A DNA stretch of 64,000 nucleotides. Origin: Hybos culiciformis (taxonomy: Eukaryota > Arthropoda > Insecta > Diptera > Hybotidae). The notes beneath the pieces are model-generated. The model searched no databases, had not been told where the DNA came from, and saw only the letters and a list, made by a program, of their open reading frames with translations. The position numbers were made by a program, and so were the translations under genes. This document shows positions 42,795 through 54,555 of this stretch, piece after piece (within the stretch, counting starts at the first letter, position 1; every line of letters begins with the position of its first letter). The DNA lies in assembly GCA_964007475.1 (NCBI GenBank), contig OZ023273.1:58113834-58177833 (forward strand), written 5' to 3'.

Positions 42795-45700
42795 ATGTCA
42801 TCAAAATTGGTATCAACTATTACTTTGATTATTTTAATATTTCCACCAATACCGGTTAAAAGTTCAGCTGTGTTAATTGCTGATTTTACAATGTCAACGA
42901 TGATTGAATTATCATCAAAGAGTCCGTTTTGCAAAATGCATACAGACAGGTGATAATTTTTTTTAACTTAATTCAAAAATTATTACATTGATACGTACAG
43001 AACTATAAATAAAACTTAATTAAATTAAGTTCGATTAACTCACATATTTAAAATCCATTATAAGCTTTATTAATTTGGCCTCAGTAGATTTTCGTGGTTT
43101 CATAGTGCGCTAAAAAAATAACACTAGCGCAAGCTCTGAGTTTAGATGATTTCCTTTGATTGTATGATAAATTGAACAAGTTGAAGAAGTGTTTTAAAAA
43201 AACATTATCAAATTAGAAATATTGTTCATAATATATATATAGTATGCAACAATTACCGATAACCAACTCGTGAGAATTATATATACAGCTAGAAATATTT
43301 ATACATAATGTTTAGTGCTCTAGAAATAAATTCATTATGAAAGTTTAACATAACGTTCAAAAATTAACAGGGGAGATATTCAAAGAATGCTGCTGACCGC
43401 TGATCAAAGAAGAGTGCGACAAGTGCCAAAAGAGTCGGTTATGTCATTAGAACAAGTCTGCCATGACACAGCATCAACAGCAAGTGACCCTGCAGTAAGT
43501 TTTTAAAATTAGTTTAAATTATTCTGAAAATCTTTGGGTAAGTATACTCAAAGGACACAATTTTATTTTCTAAATATCATAAGTAAAAATGTATCTATCA
43601 AGTAAAAACATAAAGTATAAAATAATCTTACTATCCCTGTGCATTTTTTTCCAGTCGAATTGGAGGTGGGCAGGAATTTTATACTTAATTTTTAAAAATT
43701 AAGTATAAAATTCCTGCCCACCTCCAATTCGACTGGAAAAAAATGCACAGGGATAGTAAGATTATTTCATACTTTATGTTTTTACTTGATAGATACATTT
43801 TTACTTATGATATTTAGAAAATAAAATTGTGTCCTTTGAGTATACTTACCCAAAGATTTTCAGAATAATTTAAACTAATTTTAAAAAGGTATTTTTTATA
43901 AAATCTGTTTTTGTTCTTTTTTAGACTTTTCAAGGTGGTTTAGGCTTTATTTATCCAGGAACCAAATGGTGTGGCCCAGGTAATCTCAATATGTGTATAA
44001 ATTTATTGGATGATAGAAAATATTGTTTTTTTTTTTGATAAAAAAAACTGTCTTGTAGATGGTTCGTGTCCACAATTCATTCATTCATTTTAATACTGTA
44101 CATAATTGCATTATATAATAATATATGAAAACTTTCTTAGGTTATGGTATAAATTAAAATTTTAATAAAAATAGAAATAGTCATAAGTGTAATAATTGCA
44201 TTACATATAAAACACTTAATACAGTAAATCATTCTCTGCTTATTATAAATATAAATCATATTTATTTAATTATTATAAATATGAATATAGTTATGTCATT
44301 CACATAGAAATGAGAATTAACAAATTAAATAAGGTGCAAAAGCAATACGTATAGAAATATATAAACAATAGAGAGTATATCTAAAATACCATTTTTAAAT
44401 TGACTTGACTATATTTATATTTATAATTAATAAGAAATAAGAAGTTTCATATTTGTGTTTATATTAAATTCATGAATGGTATTCAGTTCAATATTGTACA
44501 TTTTATGAAACTCCATATCAACATGTTGTTGTTTTCAATGAAAATTTTTCTTAAATTTACACAAAAGCGAACAAATCACATATAAAACAACACAAACACT
44601 TAATTCAAGTGAACAAAATGAAAAATTGACACAAATTCCAGTCGGAGATGGGAATCGAACCCACGACAAGGATAAGGGCAATACCACTACACCATGAATT
44701 TAAAAAATATATTACCTAAAATAGCTTAACTATTATGCTAAACCGTAAATATTGAAAAACAAAATACATAAGTATATTCTTTAATTAATTTTTGTTAATA
44801 ATCAAACTTTAACATTTTTGTTCATACATATTTCTTAAGAACGTCGTGGTATTTAAGTGCATATTATCTATAAAATTAAATTTTATTATAATTTAATTTA
44901 TCGTTTTGGAAAAATTATAACAGAAATTTCTATGTCAAAATTATAATTACATTTTAAACGGAATCCTCTAGATTTCTCGGCCTTTTTTATTTCATTTGTA
45001 GATGCTAATAAGCCGGTGAATTTTAATTTAATATCTAATAACAAACAATTCTTAAGTTAAATTTTTGTTGCTAAACATAGTTTTATGGCCCTGAAGGCGT
45101 ATATTTTAAGCGAAAATAAATATATCTAAACAAAAGACCACAAACTTTAATTTTTAATGTAAATAATTAATGTTTGTGAACTACATTTCGTTTTAGTTTA
45201 TTTTGCCCACAAAAAAATTCAAATTCAAATAATAATTCAAAAAAGACACTTTTACCACATAATTTTATTTTAATAAAGAAATAAGTAAATTTTTTAATTA
45301 ATTTGGGTCAAATAAGAAGTTTTGGACTGACAATGTGAGTTTTGTATCAAGCCCTGTTTCCATTAAGCATAGTCACTATTTAATGTATATTTTGTCGTAG
45401 ATCTTTAATCGTCTTATAATACATCTTACCTTTTTCACGGATTTATGATTGCAAAATTTGATTTCAAATCTTTATACATATATTATTTCAGGTAATTTGG
45501 CGACGGATTATTCTGATCTTGGAAGATATACTGAAGAAGATAAATGTTGTAGAGAACATGATCTTTGTCCAAATACCTTAAGCCCTGGTGAATGTAAAAA
45601 AGGCCTCTGCAATACTGGACGTTTCACGAGATCGCATTGTGATTGCGATGCAAGATTCCGGCGATGTTTGCAAGGACTTAATACAGGTAATTTTAAAAAT

Positions 45701-46239
45701 TTTAGTGTGGGATGTACAGACTGCAAATGAAAATATATAGGTACTCCATCATTTTAATAAAATTTTCATATTTGTTTTTTTTAGAAACAGCAAATACATT
45801 GGGAGCAGTTTTTTTTAATGTTGTTCAAGTAACATGCTTTCGAGAACGTAATCCATGCACCACTTATCAAAGGTATGGTTGTCCACTAAAGTACGAAAAG
45901 TCGAAATTTTTCATTCCCAAACAAGGTCGAGTAGTAGCAAAAATAATAAAACTAACATCACACAATCACATCAATGAGAATTCAGGGCGATCTTTAAGCA
46001 GGGAAAACGACTTTTCATCACAAAATGAAATACGTGATGATTCATTTACGTCTAAAATTGGTATAAGATTAGCTTCTATTGGTTTAATTGTGGGAAGCTT
46101 TTTGCGAGAAATGGCTAATTTCAATATAGAAGAATTTGTGAATAATTTAATTACTACCAATAACAATCGAAAGTATTTCGCAGAAAAATTTTACCACAGT
46201 CGACCTGAACAAAATTACTTTAAGAATAATTTTGGATAA
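42795..46239 (+). CDS. Secreted group III (bee-venom-type) phospholipase A2, long isoform
   Basis: Exons 42795-42949, 43371-43494, 43925-43979, 45492-45686 and 45785-46239 join in frame to 327 residues. The family hydrolyses the sn-2 ester of phospholipids outside the cell and needs calcium. A signal peptide (residues 1 to about 25, core STITLIILIFPP) is followed by a roughly 75-residue leader. The calcium loop is KWCGPGN (107-113), which is cut by intron 3. The catalytic pair lies in DKCCREHDLC (His134-Asp135). The domain continues with the family's cysteine pattern (GRFTRSHCDCDARFRRCL, then FFNVVQVTCF). All active-site residues expected for a working enzyme are present. The last exon reads on for about 120 residues beyond the catalytic domain, with a weakly hydrophobic stretch (RLASIGLIVGSF). 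AATAAA at 46293 fits a 3' end. This is an ordinary insect secretory PLA2, and nothing shows venom use. Confidence 0.92.
43500..43887. repeat. Near-perfect 388-bp palindrome with no spacer, in PLA2 intron 2
   Basis: Arms of 194 bp (43500-43693 and 43694-43887) are reverse complements with very few mismatches; one differs at AAAATAATC versus the mirror of GATTATTTC. The centre is TTTTTAAAAA. The arm begins immediately after the exon 2 donor GTAAG and includes a GC-richer block (CGAATTGGAGGTGGGCAGG). It could be a recent inverted duplication or an assembly artefact. Confidence 0.92.
44560..44706 (-). repeat. tRNA-derived SINE (copy 1), in PLA2 intron 3
   Basis: On the minus strand an A box (TGGTGTAGTGG, 44694-44684) and a perfect B box (GGTTCGATTCC, 44661-44651) are spaced as in a tRNA. 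The T arm pairs, but the acceptor stem does not, so this is not a tRNA gene. The RNA polymerase III head is followed by GACTGGAATTTGTGTCAATT, which recurs in the copy at 59398-59510. Confidence 0.75.
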
Positions 46240-47473
46240 TTTAAAAAAGCGTTGGTTATAATAAACTTATAAAAGAATTTTAATTTTGAAGAAATAAAAA
46301 AAATCATGTTATTTAAAAAGTTGCAAGTTTTCGATTTATAAGAAAAGTCGTAAACATTTTAAAAATTCTATAAATAATACTCTGTAATTTTTGTAATTTA
46401 CTTACCAAAATTACTTACGAAAAGTTATTTCGCTTTTAGGCCTAACTATTATCTTTTTTCAATTCCGTTTTTTTTTGCGTTCATAGAATTTTCATTATCT
46501 GAAAATTTTGATCTCCATATGATTTAAGAGTCACGTTTTTTTTTATAAACATTATATTTTATTTAATATTTTGTATTGTGATATAATTTTTTTTAATTTG
46601 TATTGTATAAGTTAATATAATTTTTGTAATAATTATTTTTGTAAGAATTATATTACTAGATCTTAGTTTTAATTTTAAGTCAAAATATATCAAACTATGG
46701 AACTTATTTGAAAGTTTTTTTCTATATCTAAATTTAATATTTTTTTTCTGGTTACTAATTAAGGCTACATTTCTTATTATGTTAATTGCTACTACATCAG
46801 TTTCTAAAAAATTTTATATTTTTTTAAATTACTACTAGGAATTATAAAATATCACATTAGATACTCTAATTTGTGATTTTCTATGAACTCCACTAAAATT
46901 TATAACATTATTAATCGTTAATTTTTTTTTAAATGCTTTTTTGATAACCAAATGGTTTGTTGAGGGATACTATATACACAAAATGAAATGGAGGTACCAT
47001 TACGTCAAATTTTCTTTGAAACAAAATTTAAGAATATTTTAAATATCCTGTGATGAAAAAATATTAAATTATCAGCTTTCAAATAAGTTTTATAAACATA
47101 TGTCTGTACATTGTTTATACCATATATAGGTATATTTAAGTACGGATACTTACTTGTATATATAATGTACATTCATTAACTATGTAACAAGTTTTTTAAA
47201 AATATTTATTTTTACATTATTATTTATTTTCTTTTTTTTTTTTTTCTTTCAATTCAGATTTATACTCAAATAAAATCCCATCATTTCTTTTTCAAATGGC
47301 AATACAATTACTTTTTTACGTTTAAAGATTATTACTTGTCAAGCTTAAGCACCAAATGAATACCTATAACTTGCGTAAACATAATGTGTATGTTAAACAC
47401 AATAACTTTGTATAAAAATATAATTTTGATGTTGCTAGAAGTATGTATATCACACTATTTATGCTATTTTCAG

Positions 47474-47570
47474 AATGGGATACAATAAAACAGAGTCAGA
47501 TGAGCTATGTTCCCAGTGGAAATATCGTCCAAGCGAGAAGTTTATTCCAAATCAGTCACCATGGAAGTAA
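47474..47570 (+). CDS. Alternative last exon of the PLA2 gene (short isoform)
   Basis: The sequence is preceded by TATTTTCAG and opens in the phase left by a GT donor at 45873 inside exon 5 (CAA AG|GTATGG). It would replace the long tail after CTTYQ with 32 residues, giving a 237-residue protein. Its peptide contains ELCSQWKYRPSEKFIPNQ. The sequence it replaces, just after 45873, reads GCPLKYEKSKFFIPKQ. The two share C, KY, S, K-F-IP and Q in register, so they look like duplicated terminal exons. The 97-bp exon is followed at once by an AT-rich 3' region and then by a hAT insertion at 47688. No transcript was seen, so splicing is inferred from phase and similarity. Confidence 0.7.
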
Positions 47571-47803
47571 AATTCTTACTATTTTAACCTATTCATTGAA
47601 ATATATACATAAACTTGGTTATCATAATACAAAAAAAAGATTTTAAAAAATAATGTAAAGAATTTGTTAGAGTTAAAGAGTTAAAGCCAGGGCTTTTTTT
47701 GGAAAAAAATATTTACCGGAACGCTATATTATTTTTAATTCTATAGAATGAAAACTGATACAGAAACTGAATTTCTGTTGATTGTATTGTACATTAATAT
47801 TAA

Positions 47804-48284
47804 GAGCCCTCGACGTGAAATTCTGTTTTCTATTTTTGCAGTTTTTTTGTTTTATTTTACAGAAAATAAACGGCCGTGAAAAATGCGACAAAAAATGTAC
47901 GAAAACACGAGAAAATCACAAAACTATATTTGAATTTTATTTCTGTGCAAAAACTCGAATTTATCAAAAAAATTGAAAAAATTTTAGAAATAAATGAAAC
48001 TAAATAAAAATTGTTTAGGAAATTTAAGAAATTCAAAATTCTCTTTATTTCTGCGTTTGAGATTTTTTATTATCTTTTTCCTTTACTGCATAATCTCAGC
48101 AAATATGTTCAAGTTTTTCTAAGGCTCATTTGGGCCAACAAAACTCAAAATTTAAAAAATCCGCCTCACATACTGTCTCATATCCGCCTCATATACTGTC
48201 TAACATATCAAAAAATCACTTCAGTCGAGATTGTATTAACTCTAGAATCAAAGCATTTATTTCCATTTTGCGCAGTGAGGGCTC
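47804..48284. mobile_element. TTAA-flanked element nested in the hAT element, 481 bp
   Basis: GAGCCCTC and its inverse GAGGGCTC are bordered by TTAA on both sides (47800-47803 and 48285-48288). A TTAA target suggests a piggyBac-like origin, but the inverted ends are only 8 bp, so the assignment is tentative. Internally, CCGCCTCA(C/T)ATACTGTCT is repeated near 48162 and 48185. Confidence 0.55.
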
Positions 48285-48413
48285 TTAATAGGCGGATTAG
48301 GCGTTCGAACATTGCAAGAAACTTTCTATGCGTTACATATCTCGCCTCCTCTAAGTTTTTTTGGTAGGGTATTAAAATAACTATTTATTATTTTCATATT
48401 CTTGGGATATATT

Positions 48414-48891
48414 CAGGGGCGGATTTACGAATATGCCGCCCCTAGGCACTTTTTGAGAGTTTCAGTGTGATTGTAATTTAAATAAGAAACAAACTGTATT
48501 ATTTAATTAGCTCAATTTACTTATTCTTTTTTTTAATTTTTTTATTTATGAATTTATCGAATGTATCTTCATATAAAATTATTTTAACACTTCGTTCTCG
48601 ATGTGCATAATTGAAATGTAATTTAATTTCGTTTCTTTCAATTGTGATCGAAGATAAGTTTTAATTCTATTCAAATAAGAAAACAAGCTTCCAGCAGAAC
48701 AATTATGCTAGTTTCGAAATACGTTCTTATTATTTTTTTGTAGATTAGTTACATATTCAATTCTACAAATAGAAAAATTTATTTATTTGATTTTTTTTTT
48801 TTTTTATCGGTTTTATGTTATATTTTGCCGCTCCTTCAAATCTGCCACCCTAGGCAGGCGCCTAGTGTTCCTATTCGTAAATCCTGCGCTA
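48414..48891. mobile_element. Second hAT-type element nested in the first, 478 bp
   Basis: The left end is CAGGGGCGGATTTACGAATA. The right end, inverted, is TAGCGCAGGATTTACGAATA. The 8-bp duplication GATATATT lies at 48406-48413 and 48892-48899. Inner arms share a (G)CCGCCCCTAGGCA / GCCACCCTAGGCA motif. It has no coding capacity. Confidence 0.88.
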
Positions 48892-49691
48892 GATATATTT
48901 AAAAACTATATTATAAGTGACACTTTGAAAAATAAATTTAAATTCTTCACTTCCTGAAATCTTCAAAGTAACGTAGAATAATTAGTAATCGCAGAATAGG
49001 TAACTAGACAAAAAATATAGAAAAAAAATAGCAACCAAAAAATAGCAATCGCAAACTTAGTTATAGCAAATCTATGATTTAAAATTTTTATTAGATAAAA
49101 ATTATTGTTTATTACGAATTTTTCTCATGAGAAAAATAACGACAATTTTTTTAATCTAATAAGAATTGGTTTTTTATTTTTTATTTAATTTATATTTACC
49201 GGAGCTGCGCTCCGGTGAGCTCCGGTACAAAAAAAGCCCTGGTTAAAGCTATTATATAGTAATGTATTTAAGAAAATATTTACATCTGTACCTTTATGTT
49301 AATTACATAAAAACAAAAATAATTGAAAAAAAAATGAAATGAATAATAATAAAATATATTTTAGTCAATAAAAATAATTTTTTGTGTATTTTTTTAAATT
49401 ATTTGCCGCCACCGCTATAAAAATAATTTTGTTTTTTTTTAACTTTTTTCTTTCTTTTTCCGAATAGTTTCTATAAAAATATCATAGATGGCTCTAGTCA
49501 TGTAAAATTGTCGCTTTATTTTTTATATGCGGATAAAAGCTTCGTCGAATTCTCAATTCGAATTTGAAGTCAATTCGAATTTCAACAATTTTAAACTTTG
49601 TAAAATTGCCATAAGCTTAACATTTTTTTTGTAATAAAAAATTGTGAAAACAGTTTTATTTTGTATACCTACCTAAGTTTAATCATAGAGG

Positions 49692-49957
49692 AATAATATT
49701 TATAAGAGGGTCAGAATTCATACAAGTAAATTTCAGAATTTTATTTTAAATAACTCAAAAATGATGACAATATTTCCAATGTATTGAATAAAAATTTCAT
49801 ACTCAAATGTGTTTATTCTTAATACAATAATAAAAATAATAAAATTAAGAATAAACACATTTGAGTTAAAAAATTTTACTCAATACATTCAAAATATTGT
49901 CATAATTTTTGAAAAAAATTTACTTGTATGAATTCTGTCCCTCTTATAAATATTATT
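49692..49957. mobile_element. Foldback MITE, 266 bp, long inverted arms
   Basis: AATAATATTTATAAGAGGG at the left is inverted at the right, followed by CAGAATTCATACAAGTAAAT in both arms. A second block (AACTCAAATGTGTTTATTC) is also mirrored. The arms span over 100 bp each with small differences and a short AT-rich centre. A target duplication is not clear. Confidence 0.78.
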
Positions 49958-50050
49958 ACTTAATGGTTTAATGTATGGTTTAATGTATGCAAATGATTTT
50001 CTGTGAAGATTGTTTACTTAATTACTCTTAGAAGTAAACTATTGGAAAGG

Positions 50051-51363
50051 TAGGGTAGAAGCACCAGAGAGCCGCCCGGTACTAGTAACCGCCCACTTTC
50101 CACTTTATATCTAATATTAAGGAAAGTATGGTGTTTTGCTTATTTCAAAGCACAAATTTGTCTGCTCAGTTTTCAGCAACACTCTTGCAAATTTTGGATG
50201 CATAGGTCCAACTGGAATTTAAAAAAAATCGGTTTAAGTTTGTGATGAAATACGAAAATTTATAAACGGTGAAAAAATCTCATTTTGTTTAAGGAATTCA
50301 TAATTTTAATTTAATTAAACTTTTATGAATAAAAAAAAATACACATGTAACAATTTTTTTTTTAATAATATTATTTAAATAGATTTTTAATAAAAAAATA
50401 TTTTTTTTTTATTTTTAATAATAAAAAAAAAGATGGGCGTCTTCTGGAACAATTTTTTACAACTCAAATAACCGCCCGCTATGTTTTTGAACCCGCCCAG
50501 TACGATTTTTCCTTGATTATAGTACCTGCGAAAGGGAAAACGATTAGAGAACAACATTCAATAGAAAAAAATTCTGTTTATGATTCCGCTCAGAATGATT
50601 TCTCCTTGATTTTAGTACCTCCGGAAAGAAAACCCAAGGAAAAGCATTCAGTAGGAAAAATTAATGTTTTTTAATCCGCCCATAACGATTTTTCTTTGAT
50701 TATAACACCTGCGGAAAACAAACCAAAGAAAAAATTTCTGTTTTTGAATCTGCCCAGAACTATTATTCCTTGATTAAAGCACCACTGAAAAGGAAACCTA
50801 GAGAAAAAATTTCCAGCTCACAGGGATTCCAATCGTGCAATCAGAGAGGTTGAATTCATTAGTAAATGGAGAGCGATAGTAACAGAAGATTCAATTAGAA
50901 AGAAAGCTAATCAAGTTTCACTAATTTTTTTTACTATTTTCGTTGTATGTTTTTTTAATGAATAAAGCTTAAAGTTAGGTTTAATTAAGGAAAAAATTTA
51001 ATAATTTTATTTTATTTATTTCCATTTTATAGGTATATTTATTTATAAATATAAATATAATTATTTTAATTTTTAAAAAACTGAAAATGAATTGAAACAA
51101 TTTTTTTTTTTGTCAAATTTACTTCAATTTCCCTTCAGAATTTGTATGGGCGGATACTACAACTTATATGGACGCATCACAAAAACCTAATTTTCTCTTA
51201 AACCGTAATTCAAATGAAATAAGCAGATAGTAGTAATTATAGCGAATCGCTCTAGCTATCTATTGATATAAAGATGTATTCAATATCTCTTATGCAGGAT
51301 TTTTTACGCGTTGTCAAAGTCTGAAAATTCCTTAAGTGGGTGGTTACTGGTGCTTTTACCCTA
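50051..51363. mobile_element. TIR element with TA ends, about 1.3 kb, containing a minisatellite
   Basis: TAGGGTAGAAGCACCAG at the left is matched inverted by TAGGGTAAAAGCACCAG at the right. Both are followed within about 20 bp by a (C/A)CCGCCCACTT-like block. TA forms the border on each side, as expected for a Tc1/mariner-like element. No transposase is seen. Confidence 0.75.
50477..50818. repeat. Four diverged tandem units of about 75-93 bp inside the TA element
   Basis: Each unit contains a (C/T)CCGCYCA(G/T)-like start, TCCTTGATTATAGTACCTGC-like middle and AAAGAAAAC-like end. Starts are near 50477, 50570, 50660 and 50733. The CCGCCCA motif is the same one found near the element ends. Confidence 0.7.
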
Positions 51364-54338
51364 CATACCTCTGGGTAATGAGTACCGCCGCCATTTAGAA
51401 AACTAAAACTATTGAAAAAAAAAAGGATCGAGAAAAGAAAAATGCAATCAGCTTCAAAGCGCCAAGGGTTAAAACGTATGTAAAATTCAAAACCGTTTCT
51501 TTCCTCAGTTTATCTGCAACAATTTCATGTAAAATCCACCGAACTGAATTGAATATAGAGACCCAATGGAAATTACTATAATTAATTAATACAGAGAGTA
51601 CTTTCTTCAAAATATATATATATATACAGTAAAGTAATTAATAATAATTGATAAATTTTGTAAATTTCGTTTTAAAAATTTAAATATTTACATTGGTAGT
51701 TAAAATTTCACCTACAAAATGATTATTTTTTATTTAAAACATTCTGGCAATGCTATAATGCATATTATTATTTTCTCCATTTTTTTGTTTCCATTTCAAC
51801 AATAAATAATTTTCCATAATTTTACTGGAAAAATATGTGTATTGGGTTAAAAAAAAACGTATGAAAAATCGGTTTACTGGTATCATTTTAGTCTTATTTT
51901 GATTTCGTAGTGATGTGATGGGATTTTAAAAACGCGCGGTTAACTTTTTTACCTGTTGTTTTTATTGAAAGAAAAAAAATACAATTGGTAAATTTTTGTT
52001 TTTTTTTTTTCTATTTTTTACAAAAATTTAAATATCAATCAACATTTTGATTATTATTATTATTCTATTAAAAATTGAATTGATTTAATTATAATTTATA
52101 ATCAAATTGAAATTATTTAAAATAAATTAACATCAAAATAAAAATAAGTAAATTAACAAATAAATAATACAAAAGCAAAAAAAAAAAAAAACCTGTGGAA
52201 TTTAAAGCAAAAAATCTCTGAATCAATTTCAGCAGCAGCAGACTCAGCAGTTTGCCACAAAAATAATTGAATTTTTTTTTTTTTAAACAAAAATCATATA
52301 ATTTTATAAATTAAATATCCAAAACAATAATAAATTTGAAAATTTTATTTTAATTGGATTTATTTCAATCTAAAACTGAAATTGAAAATTATTACCTAGG
52401 TACCTTAAATTAAAAAAAAAAATAATAATTGAGAATTGCGTTACGTTGCGATCTTATAAAAATAAAAAAAAAATAAAAAATTTAAAAAAACATCAAAAAT
52501 AACATCGTCGTCGTCGTCGCACACAAATATAAAATTTAACTTAACATGCCAGATGAAAAAAAATTCCAGAGCTATTAAAAAAAAATTTAAATTTATTTTT
52601 TTCTCTTTTATTCCTTTTCAGATAAATTGATAAAAAAAAGAGAGATAAAAAGAGAATTTTTTTTTAATTTTTATAAATTCTATCTAGTGTGCAAAAAAGT
52701 AAACAAAACAAAAGGAAAAATTATAATAAAAATAAAAAAAAAAAATTAAAATAAAAATACATACTGGAGAAATATAAAAAATACACGATTTTTAATTGTG
52801 TTAGTGTCAATAGTTTTTTTTTTCTTATAATGGCAAAGCAAGATCAGCAATAAATGTAAATAAAGAAGAAAAAAAAATTTACTGCGATTTTTAAGATATT
52901 TGTATCTTTTTTTTCAATTTTGTTTTTTTTTTTATGTCGAAATAGAAAATTGAAGTTAAATTTAATTCTTCTGATTATTAATTATATCTAATTAAATGAA
53001 TATTTTTTTTTTTAATTATAAATATTAAAGTAGAGACCTATAGGTACTTAGGTACCTCCTAACTAATATACAACTAGATATACAGAACTCTTTACTTTTC
53101 CTATTAGGTAGGTACCTAGGTATTTAGTTTTTTTCAATTGGTACCAATAGTTATATCTGTTTATATTCGAAAATAAATTATCCACAACTAAAAGTTAGAC
53201 AATAATACAAATAATACAATAAAACAAAACATATTGTCCTTTCAAAAGCAGAGAAACCGATGTTAAAACTATGTATCTACCTGCCTACCTACCTTTTTAC
53301 TTACCTCCTCTCCGTAACCATTAAACAGTTTCGATATTCTAGTACATACTTGAAATTTTTCAGATGTTCAAAATTATTTGCTGTGAAACAGTTAATTAAT
53401 TTCAGAAGAATACTTTAAAGAGTAAGAACCAAGGTAAACACATGATAATGTATTAACGTAGAAGTAATGCAAATATACAACAAGCTACCGACTGATTGAA
53501 AATATATAAATAATGTATCCAAGTACAAGTACAAAGCAAGTACATATGTATTGTAAAATATGAAAGGGAAAAATGTTAATAGAAAAATTATGTTTTTTTT
53601 TATAGAACATCTTTCAGATTGTTATATAATAACTATTTATTATTTTCTATAAATAGAATTAATAATAATAAATTAATTACCTAGTTATGAATTTACTTAT
53701 TTGTGTTAAAATTGTTTATAATTGTTTATATACCTACAATATCTATTTACTTACTATACTAACATATTTATTCGATAATCCTGAATTGTTTTCAAATTCA
53801 AGTTAAATTGCTACCAAGGGTGCAAGTAAGATTTTTGATAAAGAAAAGAAGTAGTTAGGTATAATTACTTAGTTCCAAACTGAAGGTTAACTAAACTGAC
53901 TGACGTAATTTTTCAGATATATAAAGTTGATTTTTTTAATTTTAAACTAAAAAATATTTACTTAACTATAGATGCTTAATTTCAATTAAAAAATTAATAA
54001 TAATTATTATAAACAAATAAACAAAATTCTTATTTACAGAGAATAATTTAATTTGGATGGAAATTTAACTCAATTAAATTTCTGAAAAAAAAAAAAATAA
54101 TAATAATAAAGAATAAAAATTCTGACTACTTTTTACTTAATTTTTTTTTTTTTTATATATATTTATAATTATAATACTTTTACATTAATATACATTACTA
54201 AAAATATAATAATTTTAATTGAATACACTAAGCGCCAAAAAAAAAATAATAAATTATAATAAAAATAGTGATAATAAATTTTTTCAAGAGTTTTTCGATG
54301 AAAAATAAACATAGAATTTAACTTTAATTTCGCGCCAA
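51364..54338. other. AT-rich region upstream of the Graf start; may hold untranslated exons
   Basis: It contains (AT)n at 51612-51626, five TCG units at 52505-52519 and a CAGCAGCAGCAGACTCAGCAG stretch near 52231 that stands out from the AT background and could belong to a 5' untranslated exon. No transcription start or splice site can be fixed. Confidence 0.4.
52505..52519. repeat. (TCG)5 microsatellite
   Basis: Five perfect TCG units in an otherwise AT-rich stretch. Confidence 0.9.
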
Positions 54339-54555
54339 ATGAAAATAATGAAGAACGGCAAAATGTTGGCCGGAATATTAAATTCAAACGGTATATCCCG
54401 CAAGGGTTTAGAATATTTAGAATTTGAAGAATGTATTGTCGATAGTCCCGAGTTTCGTGAAAATTTAAATCGCCATGAAAAAGAATTAGATCATACTAGT
54501 CAACAAATAAAACGGATAATAAAAGAAGTTAAGGATTTAATGAACGCAGCTAAAG
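54339..54555 (+). CDS. Graf: First coding exon of Graf-type Rho GTPase-activating protein (BAR domain start), partial
   Basis: An in-frame TAG at 54312 precedes ATG 54339, and the exon ends at a strong donor (AAAG|GTGAGT) after 72 codons in phase 1. The peptide GLEYLEFEECIVDSPEFREN followed by HEKELDHTSQQIKRIIKEVK is the N-terminal amphipathic start and first helix of the BAR domain of GRAF/oligophrenin-type proteins. These bind curved membranes and, through later PH, RhoGAP and SH3 domains, act in endocytosis and Rho signalling. Other in-frame ATGs at 54348 and 54363 could be used. None of the expected following exons was recognised before 64000, so a first intron over 9 kb is likely. Confidence 0.85.

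Larger units (their letters stand above)
47688..49241. mobile_element. hAT-type element, 1554 bp, containing two other insertions
   Basis: The ends are CAGGGCTTTTTTTG and its inverse. The 8-bp target duplication GTTAAAGC lies at 47680-47687 and 49242-49249. CCGGA-type motifs follow the ends (TTTACCGGAACG on the left, GAGCTCCGGTAC and GCGCTCCGG on the right). Two further elements sit inside, at 47804-48284 and 48414-48891. No intact transposase remains. Confidence 0.9.

Noticed and set aside
44641..44706. A true tRNA gene on the minus strand
   Set aside because: A and B boxes are present, but the acceptor stem does not pair and the 3' sequence continues into a repeat body; it is called a SINE instead.
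45508..45726. Minus-strand frame of 72 codons
   Set aside because: Shadow of the PLA2 catalytic exon on the plus strand.
47443..47646. 67-codon frame overlapping the alternative PLA2 exon
   Set aside because: It is in a different frame from the one that joins to exon 5 in phase and that resembles the alternative tail.
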